A stretch of 64,000 nt of DNA from NCBI RefSeq assembly GCF_001485475.2, contig NZ_DF977003.1, positions 124,001-188,000 of the forward strand, in the 5' to 3' direction. Origin of the DNA: Tepidanaerobacter syntrophicus (GTDB lineage Bacteria > Bacillota > Thermosediminibacteria > Thermosediminibacterales > Tepidanaerobacteraceae). Below, piece after piece: positions 54,826 through 64,000 of this stretch. The position numbers were made by a program, and so were the translations under genes. The notes under the pieces are model-generated. The model was not told the DNA's origin. It saw only the letters and a list, made by a program, of their open reading frames with translations, and made no database searches. The number at the start of each line of letters is the position of its first letter. Within the stretch, counting starts at the first letter, position 1.

Positions 54826-56028
54826 ATGGTAAATGCCTATGATAAGCTAATAAATATGAAATACCAAAGTAAATTGCTGCTGGGCCTTATTCAGAAAAAG
54901 GGGCCTGTTACTAGGAACCAGATTATGGATGCTACCGGCATGAAGTTAACTACTTTAAAACGGTTCATGCAGCCGCTTTTAGATGAAGGATTTATAATTG
55001 AAGCAGACATGGGTAAATCTACCGGCGGCAGACCTCCCACACTATATGATGTAAATCCCGAAGGTTTTTATGTAATCGGTATTGATATTTCACGAACTTA
55101 TACTGAGACTGTCATAACAAACCTGAAGATGGGTATTATCGATTTGCATCGTTTTGCATCGCCGCATGATCCGGAAGATACTGTAAATCAAATATCTTTG
55201 TACTTGGAAGATTCGTTGCATAGATTAGGTATAGCAAAATCCTTTGTGCTGGGAGCGGGAATAGGCACTGTAGGGCCTCTTGACCGTGAGAAAGGAATTA
55301 TCCTTAACCCGGCGAATTTTCCATCAAATTCATGGATTAATGTGCCTATCAGGGATATGTTCAAGGAAAAATTGAGTCTTCCGATCGTCATTGATAATGG
55401 CGCAAATACTGCAGTTTTGGCTGAGCATTTATTCGGGACAGGCAAGGGCATAGATAACATGTCATATTTTCAATGCGGCGTTGGCATTAGGACAGGTGCC
55501 ATTTCTTCAGGAGGTATTGTAAGGGCTATTAATGAGTATGAGGATGCTTTTGGGCATATGGTTATTGATATTAATGGGGAATTATGCCACTGCGGAAATC
55601 GTGGTTGCATTGAAACAATGTGCTCAATACCTTCTATTACTAAGAAATTTAAAAAACTGCTGGAACAAAGAAACTCGTCATCTATAAACGAGCCTTTGGA
55701 TAAAATTGATTATTTGTATATCTGCAATGCTGCAGAGCAAGGCGATAAGCTTGCTAAAGAAACAATAGTGAATGCTGCCACCCGTTTTGGCATAGGCCTT
55801 GCCAACTATATTAATTTAATCAATCCCGAATTGGTGGTGCTCAGCGGACCGCTTATTGAACATTCTCCACTATTTTATAAAACAGGAGTGGAGGCGGCAT
55901 CAAAGCGAAGATATATGAAAAACAGCAGGGTTATTTTCAGCAGGGGAGGATATTTTAAGGATAAAGCCATAGCGGTAGGGGCAGCAGCATTATTAGTTGA
56001 AGAAATCTTGGCAAGTCAAGATGTATAA
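54826..56028 (+). CDS. ROK-family transcriptional regulator
   Basis: 400 residues from ATG 54826 with GGAGG 9 bases upstream. N-terminal winged HTH (GPVTRNQIMDATGMKLTTLKRFMQPLLDEGFI) with the wing TGGRPPTLYDVNP, then the ROK sugar-kinase-like domain. The zinc motif is CHCGNRGCIETM. VIDNGANTAVLAEHLFGTGKG carries the catalytic-type Asp region. It belongs to the NagC/XylR-type repressors that sense a sugar or amino sugar. It stands 14 bp before the chromate transporter genes and has an operator-like dyad over its promoter. Confidence 0.9.
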   Translation: MVNAYDKLINMKYQSKLLLGLIQKKGPVTRNQIMDATGMKLTTLKRFMQPLLDEGFIIEADMGKSTGGRPPTLYDVNPEGFYVIGIDISRTYTETVITNLKMGIIDLHRFASPHDPEDTVNQISLYLEDSLHRLGIAKSFVLGAGIGTVGPLDREKGIILNPANFPSNSWINVPIRDMFKEKLSLPIVIDNGANTAVLAEHLFGTGKGIDNMSYFQCGVGIRTGAISSGGIVRAINEYEDAFGHMVIDINGELCHCGNRGCIETMCSIPSITKKFKKLLEQRNSSSINEPLDKIDYLYICNAAEQGDKLAKETIVNAATRFGIGLANYINLINPELVVLSGPLIEHSPLFYKTGVEAASKRRYMKNSRVIFSRGGYFKDKAIAVGAAALLVEEILASQDV

Positions 56029-56041
56029 GTGAGGGACGAAG

Positions 56042-56635
56042 ATGAAAAATAAGAGTCAATTTAAATTGTTTTTAGAACTGTTTGCGACATTTTTTAAAAT
56101 AGGGAGCTTCACCTTTGGCGGCGGTTATGCAATGATACCGCTTATAGAGCGGGAAGTAGTTGAAAACAAGAAATGGGTTACAGAGGAAGAAGTCGTTGAT
56201 GTATTTGCTGTAGCACAGTCATTGCCGGGTGCTGTTGCAATAAATTCATCAACTTTTATAGGATACAAGATAGCCGGTAAAAAAGGAGCGCTGGTAGCTA
56301 CTGCAGGTGTTATATTGCCTTCACTATTAATCATAACTGTAATAGCTATGTTTTTTTCAAGGGTTCAGGACAACCCTGTAGTAAGTGCTATATTTTCCGG
56401 AATCAGGCCGGCTATTGTCGGGCTTATATCTGTTGCCGCAGTAAATATCTCTAAAGCATCAATTATAGATAAGGTTGGGCTTTTTCTTGCGATAGCAGCG
56501 GTTGTTTTAGTTGCTGTTTTTGATGTGCAGGCTATATTTGTAATTCTTGCAGGGGCTGCAGTAGGGCTTTTTATATACTATTTGCTTCCTTTAAAAGCAG
56601 CAAAGATTCTAGATAGCGGAGGACATAAAGATTGA
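56042..56635 (+). CDS. chrA: Chromate transporter, N-type half (ChrA)
   Basis: 197 residues of the short-chain CHR family. The motif FFKIGSFTFGGGYAMIPLIEREVVE (residues about 17-41) is diagnostic, followed by FAVAQSLPGAVAINSSTFIGYK. About six helices. Short-chain CHR proteins work as pairs of opposite topology, and the partner follows directly with 4-bp overlap. The family exports chromate or related oxyanions, but in many anaerobes the physiological anion is unknown. Confidence 0.9.
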   Translation: MKNKSQFKLFLELFATFFKIGSFTFGGGYAMIPLIEREVVENKKWVTEEEVVDVFAVAQSLPGAVAINSSTFIGYKIAGKKGALVATAGVILPSLLIITVIAMFFSRVQDNPVVSAIFSGIRPAIVGLISVAAVNISKASIIDKVGLFLAIAAVVLVAVFDVQAIFVILAGAAVGLFIYYLLPLKAAKILDSGGHKD

Positions 56636-57207
56636 TTTATTTACAGCTATTTTTATCATTTGTTAAAATCGGATTATTTAGTTTCGGCGGTGGCTATGCA
56701 ATGATACCCCTTATACAAAAGGAAATTGAAAGCCATGGGTGGCTTTCTGCTTCCCAATTTGTCGATATTATAGCGATATCTGAAATGACTCCGGGTCCTG
56801 TTGCTGTAAACTCTGCAACTTTTGTGGGATATAAGGCAGCAGGTATATTAGGCGGAATTGTTGCAACTTTTGGCGTAGCGCTGCCATCTGTAGTGCTGGT
56901 TTTAATAGTTTCAAGGTATTTTTTTAGATTCCAAGACCACCCTTTAAATAAGATGCTCTTTTACGGCATAAGACCGGTTATTGTTGGGCTTATCTTTTCC
57001 GCTGCAGTGATTGTCGCTCAAACTGCATTTTTCAAAGAAGATCTCGTATTTAATTTAAGTTATATATTAAAAAATTTCCTGTATATAATTAATTTCAAAA
57101 GTGTGCTTATATTCGCTGCCTCGCTGATATGTCTTATTAAATTTAAGATAAATCCGATTTTGATGATAGTAATTGCCGGGATTTTAGGGGTTGTCTTTGC
57201 TTTTTAG
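56632..57207 (+). CDS. chrA: Chromate transporter, C-type half (ChrA)
   Basis: 191 residues, starting at TTG 56632 with CGGAGG 9 bases upstream and overlapping the first chrA gene. It carries the same motif (FVKIGLFSFGGGYAMIPLIQKEI) and SEMTPGPVAVNSATFVGYKAAG. The second half has a weak hydrophobic extension. It is the second member of the CHR pair. Confidence 0.9.
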   Translation: MIYLQLFLSFVKIGLFSFGGGYAMIPLIQKEIESHGWLSASQFVDIIAISEMTPGPVAVNSATFVGYKAAGILGGIVATFGVALPSVVLVLIVSRYFFRFQDHPLNKMLFYGIRPVIVGLIFSAAVIVAQTAFFKEDLVFNLSYILKNFLYIINFKSVLIFAASLICLIKFKINPILMIVIAGILGVVFAF

Positions 57208-57686
57208 TTTTAGCCTTACTAACAAGCATATCTCATCTGCCGGGCAATCTGCTTATCTATTTCGGCGATTGCACTTTTCGCATAATGAGTTTTGGCACGC
57301 TTATCAATTTAAGGCACTTAAAGCTAGAACTATAAGAATTATCTTAACAGGTCTGGCTTTATTTAATAACATGCCTTTGATTTGGAGGATTTTGTTTAAG
57401 TAAGTATATTTTATTAGAAACTTAGAGTCTGATTATAGAATACTTGGGCAAGATGCCTCTTATATCAAAATAATGTATTATGTATAGGTTCAAGAACCAC
57501 GACAAAACTTCGTATAGAAATGGCAAAATAGGATTCCGTTTTCTCGAGAAACTTGCAGAGTATGCCTATGGTGCTTCAAAGGGTAAAAAATTACATACCT
57601 TCTAAAATTCAAATGATGAGTGGCATGAATCTTTATCAGATATAAGGTATAATAAGTTGTAGAAGAAGTGAAAGGAGTAAAAGACT
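57208..57686. other. 479-bp region without a recognisable gene
   Basis: Open stretches exist (57191-57403, and a 41-codon ATG frame at 57480-57605 reading FRFLEKLAEYAYGASKGKK), but none has a ribosome site or a family match. They may be decayed coding sequence. No clear terminator for the chrA pair is visible. AAAGGAG for the next gene ends the region. Confidence 0.4.
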
Positions 57687-58247
57687 ATGAGAAAAAATTT
57701 TGGACCAAAGACTTGGTTTTACCCTCTACCTGTTTTGATTATTGCAACTTATGATGAAAATGGCAATGCGAATGCCATGAATGCGGCATGGGGAGGTATT
57801 TATGACACGAATCGTGTTATACTTTCTCTTAGTGAAGACCATAAAACCACAAAGAATATTAAAACCAAGAAAGCCTTTACCATCAGTTTTGGCGACGTTG
57901 CGCATATTGCAGCCTGCGATTATGTAGGGCTTGTTTCCGGAAATGATACCCCGGATAAATTGAAAAAAGCCGGCTTTACCACTGAAAAGAGCAGCTTTGT
58001 GGACGCGCCAATCATACGTGAGCTTCCAATGACATTAGAGTGCCGCCTTCTAAAAGTAAATGAAGACGGAAATATTATCGGGGAGATTGTCAATATCAGT
58101 GCTGATGAAAGCATACTTGGCGAAGACGGTTTGATTGACCCAGCTAAACTAAAGCCCATTTCCTTTGATCCGATTCACAATGATTATTTAGTGTTAGGTG
58201 AAAAAGTTGGCAATGCTTTTAAAGATGGTAACGCTCTTAAGTTTTAG
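57687..58247 (+). CDS. Flavin reductase-like / flavoredoxin protein
   Basis: 186 residues of the FMN-binding split-barrel flavin reductase family. The N-terminus FYPLPVLIIATYDENGNANAMNAAWGGI with VILSLSEDHKTTKNIKTKKAFTISF forms the FMN-binding part, and AACDYVGLVSG is family-typical. Anaerobe members (flavoredoxin-like) pass electrons between flavins, ferredoxin or small acceptors. AAAGGAG precedes ATG 57687. It is monocistronic. Confidence 0.9.
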   Translation: MRKNFGPKTWFYPLPVLIIATYDENGNANAMNAAWGGIYDTNRVILSLSEDHKTTKNIKTKKAFTISFGDVAHIAACDYVGLVSGNDTPDKLKKAGFTTEKSSFVDAPIIRELPMTLECRLLKVNEDGNIIGEIVNISADESILGEDGLIDPAKLKPISFDPIHNDYLVLGEKVGNAFKDGNALKF

Positions 58248-58435
58248 GTTTGCAGCGAGTATATGCTTGTTGACTAAAAGCAAAGGCATAACTTTTGCTA
58301 AAAGACCAGTAAGTTTGATTACCGTCTAAGTTACATCTTACATAAAGAAAATCAAATGACCATAAGATGCGGAAGGCTTGTCTTAGCCAATCCATATTCT
58401 TATAATCCCACAAATAAACAATATTTAAGGCATTT

Positions 58436-58476
58436 TAAGCCGGATCTGGGAGGCTAAACTCTTTGGATCCGGCTTA
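58436..58476. terminator. Bidirectional terminator between flavin reductase and chemoreceptor genes
   Basis: TAAGCCGGATC and GATCCGGCTTA form an 11-bp GC-rich stem around a 19-base loop. It lies 24 bp from the end of the convergent chemoreceptor gene, with AATTTT on one side and AATG-TTTG on the other. Confidence 0.75.
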
Positions 58477-58499
58477 ATGTTTGTTAATTGTAGTTTAAA

Positions 58500-60548
58500 T
58501 TATAGTTTAAATCTGCTTATTGAGCTTCTTAATTCTTCTGCCATATTAGAAAGCTTTACAGCAACCTCTGATACTTCTCGGTTGAGCGCGGTTTGTTCTT
58601 CGCTTGCAGCCGCTGCGCTTTCTATATTGTTAAGGAAGTTTTGTGAAATTGAAGTCACCTGCTGCATAGAACTTGCCATAGTTTGCGTTTCAGCAGATAT
58701 TTCTTCCACTACAGCAACCACATCTTGAAGTTGGTTCGATACAGACGTGACATCTTGCAAGATCTTATGGAAAGCTTCTCCTGCATTGCCTACAAGCACA
58801 CTACCTTCTTTTGCCGACCGGGTACCTTCTTTTGCCGCTGAACTTGCTGTTTTTACATCTGTCTTGATTGCATCAATAATTTCTTCAATACCTTTAGCGG
58901 CCTGCCTTGATTCTTCCGCAAGTTTTCTTACTTCTTCAGCTACAACGGCAAAGCCTTTGCCCTGATCACCGGCGTGAGCTGCTTCGATAGCTGCGTTTAA
59001 TGCGAGTAAATTGGTTTGATCAGCAATTGAAGTGATCAGCGAAACTATTTCTCCGATTTGATCGGATTTTTTCTCAAGCTGAGTTATTCTTTCCTCGATT
59101 GTCTTTGTATTGTTGTCGATTTGCTGCATTTGACTTACCGCCAAATTTACTACTTCATTTCCTTTGCCTGCCTGCTGCGCACTGCTGACTGCAGCCTGCG
59201 TTACGCTTTGAATAGTCTGAGCTATTTGCTCTACGCCTTTTGCTATTTCTTCCGCTCCCGTAGACGTTGTATCAATAATTTCCTGTTCTTTTTGTTTATC
59301 AGCAGCAAGGTTTTGCATAGTAACTGCAACCTGTTCACTTGCCTTCATGGTTTCCTCTGTGCTTGTACTGAGCAATTTTCCTGTTTCAAGCAGCTGCTCT
59401 ATATTGTGGAGAATATTTATAATTACCTTTCTTACAGATTTGACCATTGAAGTTAGGTTTTCTGTCATTTGCCCCAGTTCGTCCTCACTCTTTAAAGAGA
59501 GTTTTGCGGATAAATCTCCAAGGGCAATATTTTTGGAAAACTCATTTACCTTTAATATATTCTTGCTAATGTAGTTACTGTAACGAAATACAGAAAATAC
59601 AACCGCCAAAATAGAAAGGAGCATAACAAGAAGCAAGGTCGAAAGCAGTCTTTCAACAGGCGCAAAAAGCTCGCTTTCAGGAATAACAGTGCAGACAAAC
59701 CATCCGGTACTCGGAATAATATTGTAACCGACCCTCATCTTTTCCCCGTTTTCCGTGTAGTATCCTATACCCGATGTGCCGCTTAAAATTTGCGAACCTA
59801 ATTTTGACAAAGACTCATTTTTGCTTTCCGTTATTTTTTCTTTCATAATCACATCTTTGTTGGGAGATGCAAGGTAATCACCGTCTTTGCTAAGTAAAAA
59901 AGCATATCCTTCTTTACCTACTTTGATCTCGGATATCATCTCTTGAAAGTGGGTTAAATCAATATCAGCCGTAGCAAGGCCAAACAATTTGCCATTTTCG
60001 TCATAAAATGGAGCACTAACAGTTATCATAGTTACATTTGTAGTTTCATCATAGAAAGGTTCGGACCATTCAATACTGTTTTTTGTATTTACTGCCATTT
60101 GGTACCACGGCCAGCTTGGATAATTGTATGATTCTTCTTCATATTCAAGAGTGGCTTTTATATCACTTCCTTCTTTATATACATATGGTCCAAAATACTT
60201 GACGTTCTCATCATATCGATAAGGCTCAAACCAAATTCCTGCCCCAAAAGTATCTGTATTTGTAATAACCGCTTTCTTTAATACTTCTATGTATTCCTCT
60301 TTTGTAAGCCTAGTTCCTGCTGCTTCGCTAAAGCGAGCCAGCATTTCTGGTATTTTACCATGTTGAATCAGCAGCTTGTCGATTGTTTCTGTAACTTCCT
60401 GTATTTGATAATTCAACCCTTTATTTACTTCTTCGTCGATAGTATTTCTAAAAAAGAAAAAACTAAATGCTGATAGGGCTACCATAATGCCGATGGTTAA
60501 AGGCAAAATATAAACCAGAGTTCTTGTTCGAATACTTTTAAATTTCAC
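58500..60548 (-). CDS. Methyl-accepting chemotaxis protein with dCache sensor
   Basis: 682 residues from GTG 60548 (AAAAGGGGG upstream). Helix 1 (about 9-30), then an extracytoplasmic double-Cache domain (about 35-290). [40 protein letters not shown] and [20 protein letters not shown] mark the ligand-binding pocket typical of small metabolites such as amino acids. Helix 2 ([21 protein letters not shown]), HAMP and the signalling domain follow ([41 protein letters not shown]). The nature of the ligand is not readable. It is unrelated in its sensor to the chemoreceptor at 34.1 kb. Confidence 0.94.
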   Translation of the reverse strand: MKFKSIRTRTLVYILPLTIGIMVALSAFSFFFFRNTIDEEVNKGLNYQIQEVTETIDKLLIQHGKIPEMLARFSEAAGTRLTKEEYIEVLKKAVITNTDTFGAGIWFEPYRYDENVKYFGPYVYKEGSDIKATLEYEEESYNYPSWPWYQMAVNTKNSIEWSEPFYDETTNVTMITVSAPFYDENGKLFGLATADIDLTHFQEMISEIKVGKEGYAFLLSKDGDYLASPNKDVIMKEKITESKNESLSKLGSQILSGTSGIGYYTENGEKMRVGYNIIPSTGWFVCTVIPESELFAPVERLLSTLLLVMLLSILAVVFSVFRYSNYISKNILKVNEFSKNIALGDLSAKLSLKSEDELGQMTENLTSMVKSVRKVIINILHNIEQLLETGKLLSTSTEETMKASEQVAVTMQNLAADKQKEQEIIDTTSTGAEEIAKGVEQIAQTIQSVTQAAVSSAQQAGKGNEVVNLAVSQMQQIDNNTKTIEERITQLEKKSDQIGEIVSLITSIADQTNLLALNAAIEAAHAGDQGKGFAVVAEEVRKLAEESRQAAKGIEEIIDAIKTDVKTASSAAKEGTRSAKEGSVLVGNAGEAFHKILQDVTSVSNQLQDVVAVVEEISAETQTMASSMQQVTSISQNFLNNIESAAAASEEQTALNREVSEVAVKLSNMAEELRSSISRFKL

Positions 60549-60876
60549 ACAGTATACCCCCTTTTAAATTTAATCATAATATATTATTATGCCAGAGAAT
60601 TCATCTTGTGGAAATTATACCATAATATAATAAAATTTTCCAAATCCTGCTTATTTTCATTTGAGCGATTTTTTAATATTTTTTAGCCTAATAATAATTT
60701 TTATATACTAAGCCGGTAAATTACGTCTGTTATGAAACATCAGATAATTTGTCCTAAAATATAAACTTATGAATACACCTATACAATTTTTTGTGTTAAA
60801 ATAGTAATAACTTATTTAAGAAATAGTATTTTTTTATCCTGCTTTAATAATTAATTTACAAAGAGGAGGTTCTATT
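60549..60876. other. Divergent intergenic region, chemoreceptor and lpdA
   Basis: 328 bp of AT-rich DNA. On the minus strand it holds a good promoter for the chemoreceptor (60614-60643). On the plus strand the lpdA gene has AGAGGAGG at 60861-60868, but I could not settle a single -35/-10 pair and saw no -24/-12 motif. Confidence 0.45.
60614..60643 (-). promoter_or_regulatory. Sigma-A promoter of the dCache chemoreceptor
   Basis: Minus strand TTGGAA, 18-base spacer, TATAAT with extended TGG before it. It lies 66 bp upstream of the GTG start. Confidence 0.6.
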
Positions 60877-62229
60877 ATGGATTATGATGTAATTGTTGTC
60901 GGCGGCGGACCGGGAGGTTATACTGCCGCAATAAGGCTTGCTGATTTAGGCAAAAAAGTTGCAATAGTGGAAGAAAATTCCCTTGGAGGCACTTGCCTCA
61001 ATCGTGGATGTATACCTACAAAGGTATATGCCCATGCTGCAGAACTTATAAATTCTATAAAGTCTGCAAATGATTTTGGCATAGCAGCAGAATACAATGT
61101 AGATATTGATAAGATGCGAAAGAAAAAGGAGCGCGTAGTAAAAAGACTTGTAGCAGGTGTTGGCTATCTTATGAAATCCCATAATATCGATGTAATCAAT
61201 GGCAAAGCTACATTCTTGGACAAAAATACAATCCAGGTAGATAAAAAATATACTGCCGAAAATTTCATAATAGCGACAGGGTCTAAAACATTTGTACCAC
61301 CAATACCGGGTACCGATGATCCTGGAATGATGATAAGCGATAAGGCACTAGAACTTGAAAACGTTCCGGAAAGAATCGTTATTGTAGGCGCAGGCATAAT
61401 CGGCCTTGAATTTGCCAACATTTATAGTACTCTGGGTAGCAAAGTAACCGTAATAGAAATGCTGCCTGAGCTTTTGCCGATGATTGATAGGGATATTGCC
61501 GATATAATGCAGAAGGCTTTAAGAAATAAGAAAATAGATCTGCATTTAAACAGCAAAGTTGAAAGAATAGAAGCTGGTCCTGCTGTGGTTTATTCGGAAA
61601 ACGGAATATCAGTTAAAGTTGACTGCGACGCAGTTTTGATGGCAGTTGGTAGGGTTGCAAATGTAAACGGCATTGAAAACCTGGGCCTTGAAATGGATAG
61701 AAAGGGCATCAAAGTAGATTTACATATGAAAACCAGCATAGATAATATTTATGCTATAGGTGATGTAACAGGAGGTATACAGCTTGCTCACGTGGCATCA
61801 TATGAAGGAATAATAGCTGCTCACAATATTGCCGGAGAAGCAAAGGAAGCCGATTTAAATGCAGTTCCAAGTTGCGTTTATACGGAACCTGAAATAGCCT
61901 GGGTTGGTTTAAATGAAAAGCAAGCAAAAGAGAAGTATGGTGAAATAAAGATAGGAACATTTCCATATTCTGCTTTGGGCAGAGCCATGACAATGGGCGA
62001 AAGCGAAGGCTTAATTAAAATAATTGCTGAAGGAAAATATAATCAGATAGTGGGTATGCAGATTATAGGAAAAGATGCAACAGAGATGATTCACGAAGGG
62101 GTCCTGGCAGTAAAAGAAGAATTTACTGCAGAGGAGCTGGCGGATACAATTCATGCACATCCTACACTTTCTGAAGGAATTAAAGAAGCGGCTGAAGACA
62201 TCTTGGGCATGCCAATAAACAAAGGTTAA
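60877..62229 (+). CDS. lpdA: Dihydrolipoyl dehydrogenase
   Basis: 450 residues. FAD-binding VVGGGPGGYTAAIRLADLGKKVAIVE, redox disulfide GGTCLNRGCIPTK, NAD-binding IVGAGIIGLEFANIYSTLG, the FAD end GDVTGGIQLAHVASYEG and the C-terminal catalytic HAHPTLSEG (His-Glu pair). It reoxidises lipoamide in 2-oxoacid or acetoin dehydrogenase complexes or glycine cleavage. No E1/E2 genes lie in the window. The next gene is an AcoR-like activator, which suggests an acetoin or related role. Confidence 0.94.
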   Translation: MDYDVIVVGGGPGGYTAAIRLADLGKKVAIVEENSLGGTCLNRGCIPTKVYAHAAELINSIKSANDFGIAAEYNVDIDKMRKKKERVVKRLVAGVGYLMKSHNIDVINGKATFLDKNTIQVDKKYTAENFIIATGSKTFVPPIPGTDDPGMMISDKALELENVPERIVIVGAGIIGLEFANIYSTLGSKVTVIEMLPELLPMIDRDIADIMQKALRNKKIDLHLNSKVERIEAGPAVVYSENGISVKVDCDAVLMAVGRVANVNGIENLGLEMDRKGIKVDLHMKTSIDNIYAIGDVTGGIQLAHVASYEGIIAAHNIAGEAKEADLNAVPSCVYTEPEIAWVGLNEKQAKEKYGEIKIGTFPYSALGRAMTMGESEGLIKIIAEGKYNQIVGMQIIGKDATEMIHEGVLAVKEEFTAEELADTIHAHPTLSEGIKEAAEDILGMPINKG

Positions 62230-62255
62230 AATTAAATACAGCCAAATATTTACTT

Positions 62256-62283
62256 AAAATAGGGACGTTAACGTCCCTATTTT
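62256..62283. terminator. Terminator after lpdA
   Basis: 28-base perfect palindrome (arm AAAATAGGGACGTT) ending in TTTT. It separates lpdA from the activator transcript and could act on both strands. Confidence 0.75.
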
Positions 62284-62307
62284 ATATGTGAATTTTTTCG
62301 CTTAATT

Positions 62308-62335
62308 TTGTAATTTACAAATATTTTGCTATAAT
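62308..62335 (+). promoter_or_regulatory. Sigma-A promoter of acoR-like gene
   Basis: TTGTAA (62308-62313), a 16-base spacer and perfect TATAAT (62330-62335), 26 bp before the ATG. The activator itself is thus read by the housekeeping sigma factor. Confidence 0.65.
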
Positions 62336-62361
62336 TTAATTATAGAAGGGAGGGATATTAT

Positions 62362-64000
62362 ATGAAAGATACTTCAGAGCTCATTAAAAAGGCATGGACT
62401 GACTTTACCGAGCATGGAATATTAGAATCTGATGTTATAAAAAAAGATGTGGCAGATTCATGGAAAATATGTAAGTCAGCAGGGGTTGATCCGTTAGGCG
62501 GTGCCGGTGCAGTTTTAGATAAAACAGCACTTAAAAAACGTCTGAAAGAAAATGAGAATTTAATTAAAATTGCTCATCCTATAATGGAACAAATTTACAA
62601 TCAGGTAAGGGGTTCAGGCTTTGTAATCGTTTTGACTGATAAAGACGGCTATCTTATTGATAGAATAGGTGACGAAGGAATAATGGGCGAAGCTAGAAAA
62701 ATGAATTTTGTTGAAGGAGCCCTATGGACAGAAAACGCAGTAGGAACTAACGCTATCGGTATGGCTCTGCGCCTTGATAAGCCCATACAGCTTGTAGGAG
62801 CTGAACATTACTGCATAACACATCAAACGGGAACCTGCTCTGCCGCCCCTATTCATGACGAAAACGGTCAACTCATAGGTTGCCTGAACATGACAGGATT
62901 AAAGGAAGCAGCCCATCCGCATACTCTTGGTATCGTCCTTGCGGGAGCTTATTCGATAGAAAAACAGCTTGCATTAATAAGATCTAATCAAATAATTGAT
63001 ACAGCCTTCAATTCTATAAACGAAGGGATACTTATTACAGATAGCAAGCTAAATTTAATTCTGGCAAATAAAGCAGCTTTAAAAATATTGGGTATCGAGC
63101 AAGAGCAAATATTCCATATTCCGATAGTTTCTCTAATACAGAATCATGAATCAGTTGATGAGATTATAACTTCCTTGAAGCCTATTTTCGATGCCGAATG
63201 CACATTTTGCACAGGAAGCAAGTCTGTTAGAACAACTGCTAATTTTGCGCCGATTCTTGATACTTCGGGAATATCAGGGCTTGTAATAACATTTAAAGAA
63301 GAAAAATATGTGCATAGATTTGTAAACAAGATTGCAGGGTATAGAGCAAACTATGTATTCGAAGATATAGTAGCAGTAAATCCAAACATGAAAAAAGTCA
63401 TAGAATCTGCCCGCAAAGCTTCTATAACCGATTGCAATGTTCTAATAACCGGCGAGAGTGGTACAGGCAAAGAGCTTTTTGCTCAGGCAATCCACAACAA
63501 CAGCAAAAGGGCAAAAGGTCCGTTTGTAGCTGTAAATTGTGCTTCCCTGCCCAAGGACCTGGTAGAAAGTGAATTATTCGGATATGAAAAAGGGGCATTT
63601 ACCGGTGCGAATAAAGAAGGCCATCCCGGAAAGTTTGAACTTGCAGACGGTGGAACAATATTTTTAGATGAAATTGGGGAACTTCCGATTGAGATACAGC
63701 CTAAACTCTTAAGGGTGCTTGATAATCATAAAATCTCAAGGGTAGGCAGCACCCACGAGCGTCAGGTCAACGTGAGAGTGCTGGCGGCTACAAATAAAAA
63801 TTTAAGAAAAGAAGTCGATAATAAAAATTTCAGAGATGATCTTTATTATAGACTAAATGTGATAAATATTACTATACCGCCGCTTAGAAACAGGATGGAA
63901 GATGTAAGGGTATTGGCTAATGTGTTTTTAAGCAGATTAAATAAGGCAAATCCGGAAAACCATAAGGAATTTGACAAGGATTTTATAACCAAACTTGAAA
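62362..64000 (+). CDS. acoR: AcoR-like sigma-54 activator (partial, runs off window)
   Basis: Open from ATG 62362 (GGGAGGG upstream) to the window end, 546 codons, missing the C-terminal HTH. N-terminal AcoR/FhlA-like helical region and GAF domain (GFVIVLTDKDGYLIDRIGDEG; WTENAVGTNAIGMALRLDKP; HQTGTCSAAPIHDENGQLIG), a PAS domain (about 215-320), and AAA+ with Walker A GESGTGKE (364-371), GAFTGA (411-416) and FLDEIGELP. The segment TENAVGTNAIG is typical of acetoin-catabolism regulators. The target operon probably lies past the window or includes lpdA. Confidence 0.92.
   Translation, partial: MKDTSELIKKAWTDFTEHGILESDVIKKDVADSWKICKSAGVDPLGGAGAVLDKTALKKRLKENENLIKIAHPIMEQIYNQVRGSGFVIVLTDKDGYLIDRIGDEGIMGEARKMNFVEGALWTENAVGTNAIGMALRLDKPIQLVGAEHYCITHQTGTCSAAPIHDENGQLIGCLNMTGLKEAAHPHTLGIVLAGAYSIEKQLALIRSNQIIDTAFNSINEGILITDSKLNLILANKAALKILGIEQEQIFHIPIVSLIQNHESVDEIITSLKPIFDAECTFCTGSKSVRTTANFAPILDTSGISGLVITFKEEKYVHRFVNKIAGYRANYVFEDIVAVNPNMKKVIESARKASITDCNVLITGESGTGKELFAQAIHNNSKRAKGPFVAVNCASLPKDLVESELFGYEKGAFTGANKEGHPGKFELADGGTIFLDEIGELPIEIQPKLLRVLDNHKISRVGSTHERQVNVRVLAATNKNLRKEVDNKNFRDDLYYRLNVINITIPPLRNRMEDVRVLANVFLSRLNKANPENHKEFDKDFITKLE

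Noticed and set aside
57191-57403. 70-codon ORF overlapping the end of chrA
   Set aside because: No ribosome site and no family. It begins inside the preceding gene in another frame, and the region looks decayed.
1-64000. CRISPR arrays, tRNA or rRNA genes, insertion sequences
   Set aside because: No regularly spaced repeats, no cloverleaf-like sequences and no transposase ORF with terminal repeats were found on reading through.

Overview
The window is AT-rich chromosomal DNA of an anaerobic, low-GC Gram-positive (Clostridia-type) bacterium. The signs are an Rnf operon in the clostridial/acetogen order C-D-G-E-A-B, AGGAGG ribosome sites with frequent TTG/GTG starts, a SigV/RsiV pair and clostridial-style sigma-54 activators. 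A syntrophic or acetogenic thermoanaerobe such as Tepidanaerobacter would fit, but the species cannot be fixed from the sequence. I saw no rRNA, tRNA, CRISPR array or intact insertion sequence.

Layout. 1-3.9 kb: end of rnfC, then rnfDGEAB (ferredoxin:NAD+ ion-pumping complex). 4-9.9 kb: a LevR-type activator facing a lactose/cellobiose-class PTS operon (IIC, IIB, IIA and a conserved unknown) with a clear -24/-12 promoter. 10.1-19.3 kb: a second sigma-54 activator with its own sigma-54-driven operon: diaminopropionate ammonia-lyase, YgeY-like M20 hydrolase, D-aminoacylase-like amidohydrolase, hydantoinase and NCS1 permease. Palindromes TTATCA-N3-TGATAA lie at both ends of the activator gene. 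19.3-23.3 kb: a symporter remnant, an FMN riboswitch and ribD-ribE-ribBA-ribH. 23.3-23.8 kb: an unknown protein built of about six 22-residue repeats.

24.1-33.9 kb is the main accessory island: brxF, brxC (DUF6079), pglX, pglZ and brxA of a BREX type 3-like phage-defence system, packed as one operon but without the helicase gene (brxHII) normal for this type. A small stand-alone HIRAN-domain protein follows. HIRAN is usually fused to helicases.

34.1-39.3 kb: a chemoreceptor, thiamine pyrophosphokinase, and an acyltransferase next to an ECF sigma/anti-sigma pair resembling the lysozyme-responsive OatA-SigV-RsiV module. 39.3-51.7 kb: a DeoR repressor divergent from a catabolic operon that mixes sugar enzymes (class II aldolase, TIM-barrel isomerase, FGGY kinase, two dehydrogenases) with a full Liv-type ABC importer and a methionine gamma-lyase-family enzyme. 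The substrate is unknown, and a sulfur-containing sugar or thioether is possible. 52-57 kb: an MgtA-type Mg2+ ATPase, a ROK regulator with an operator over its promoter, and a two-gene chromate transporter. 57.7-64 kb: a flavin reductase, a dCache chemoreceptor, dihydrolipoyl dehydrogenase, and an AcoR-like sigma-54 activator cut by the window end.

Three sigma-54 activators within 64 kb, two of them beside recognisable -24/-12 promoters, show that catabolic operons here are largely run through RpoN.
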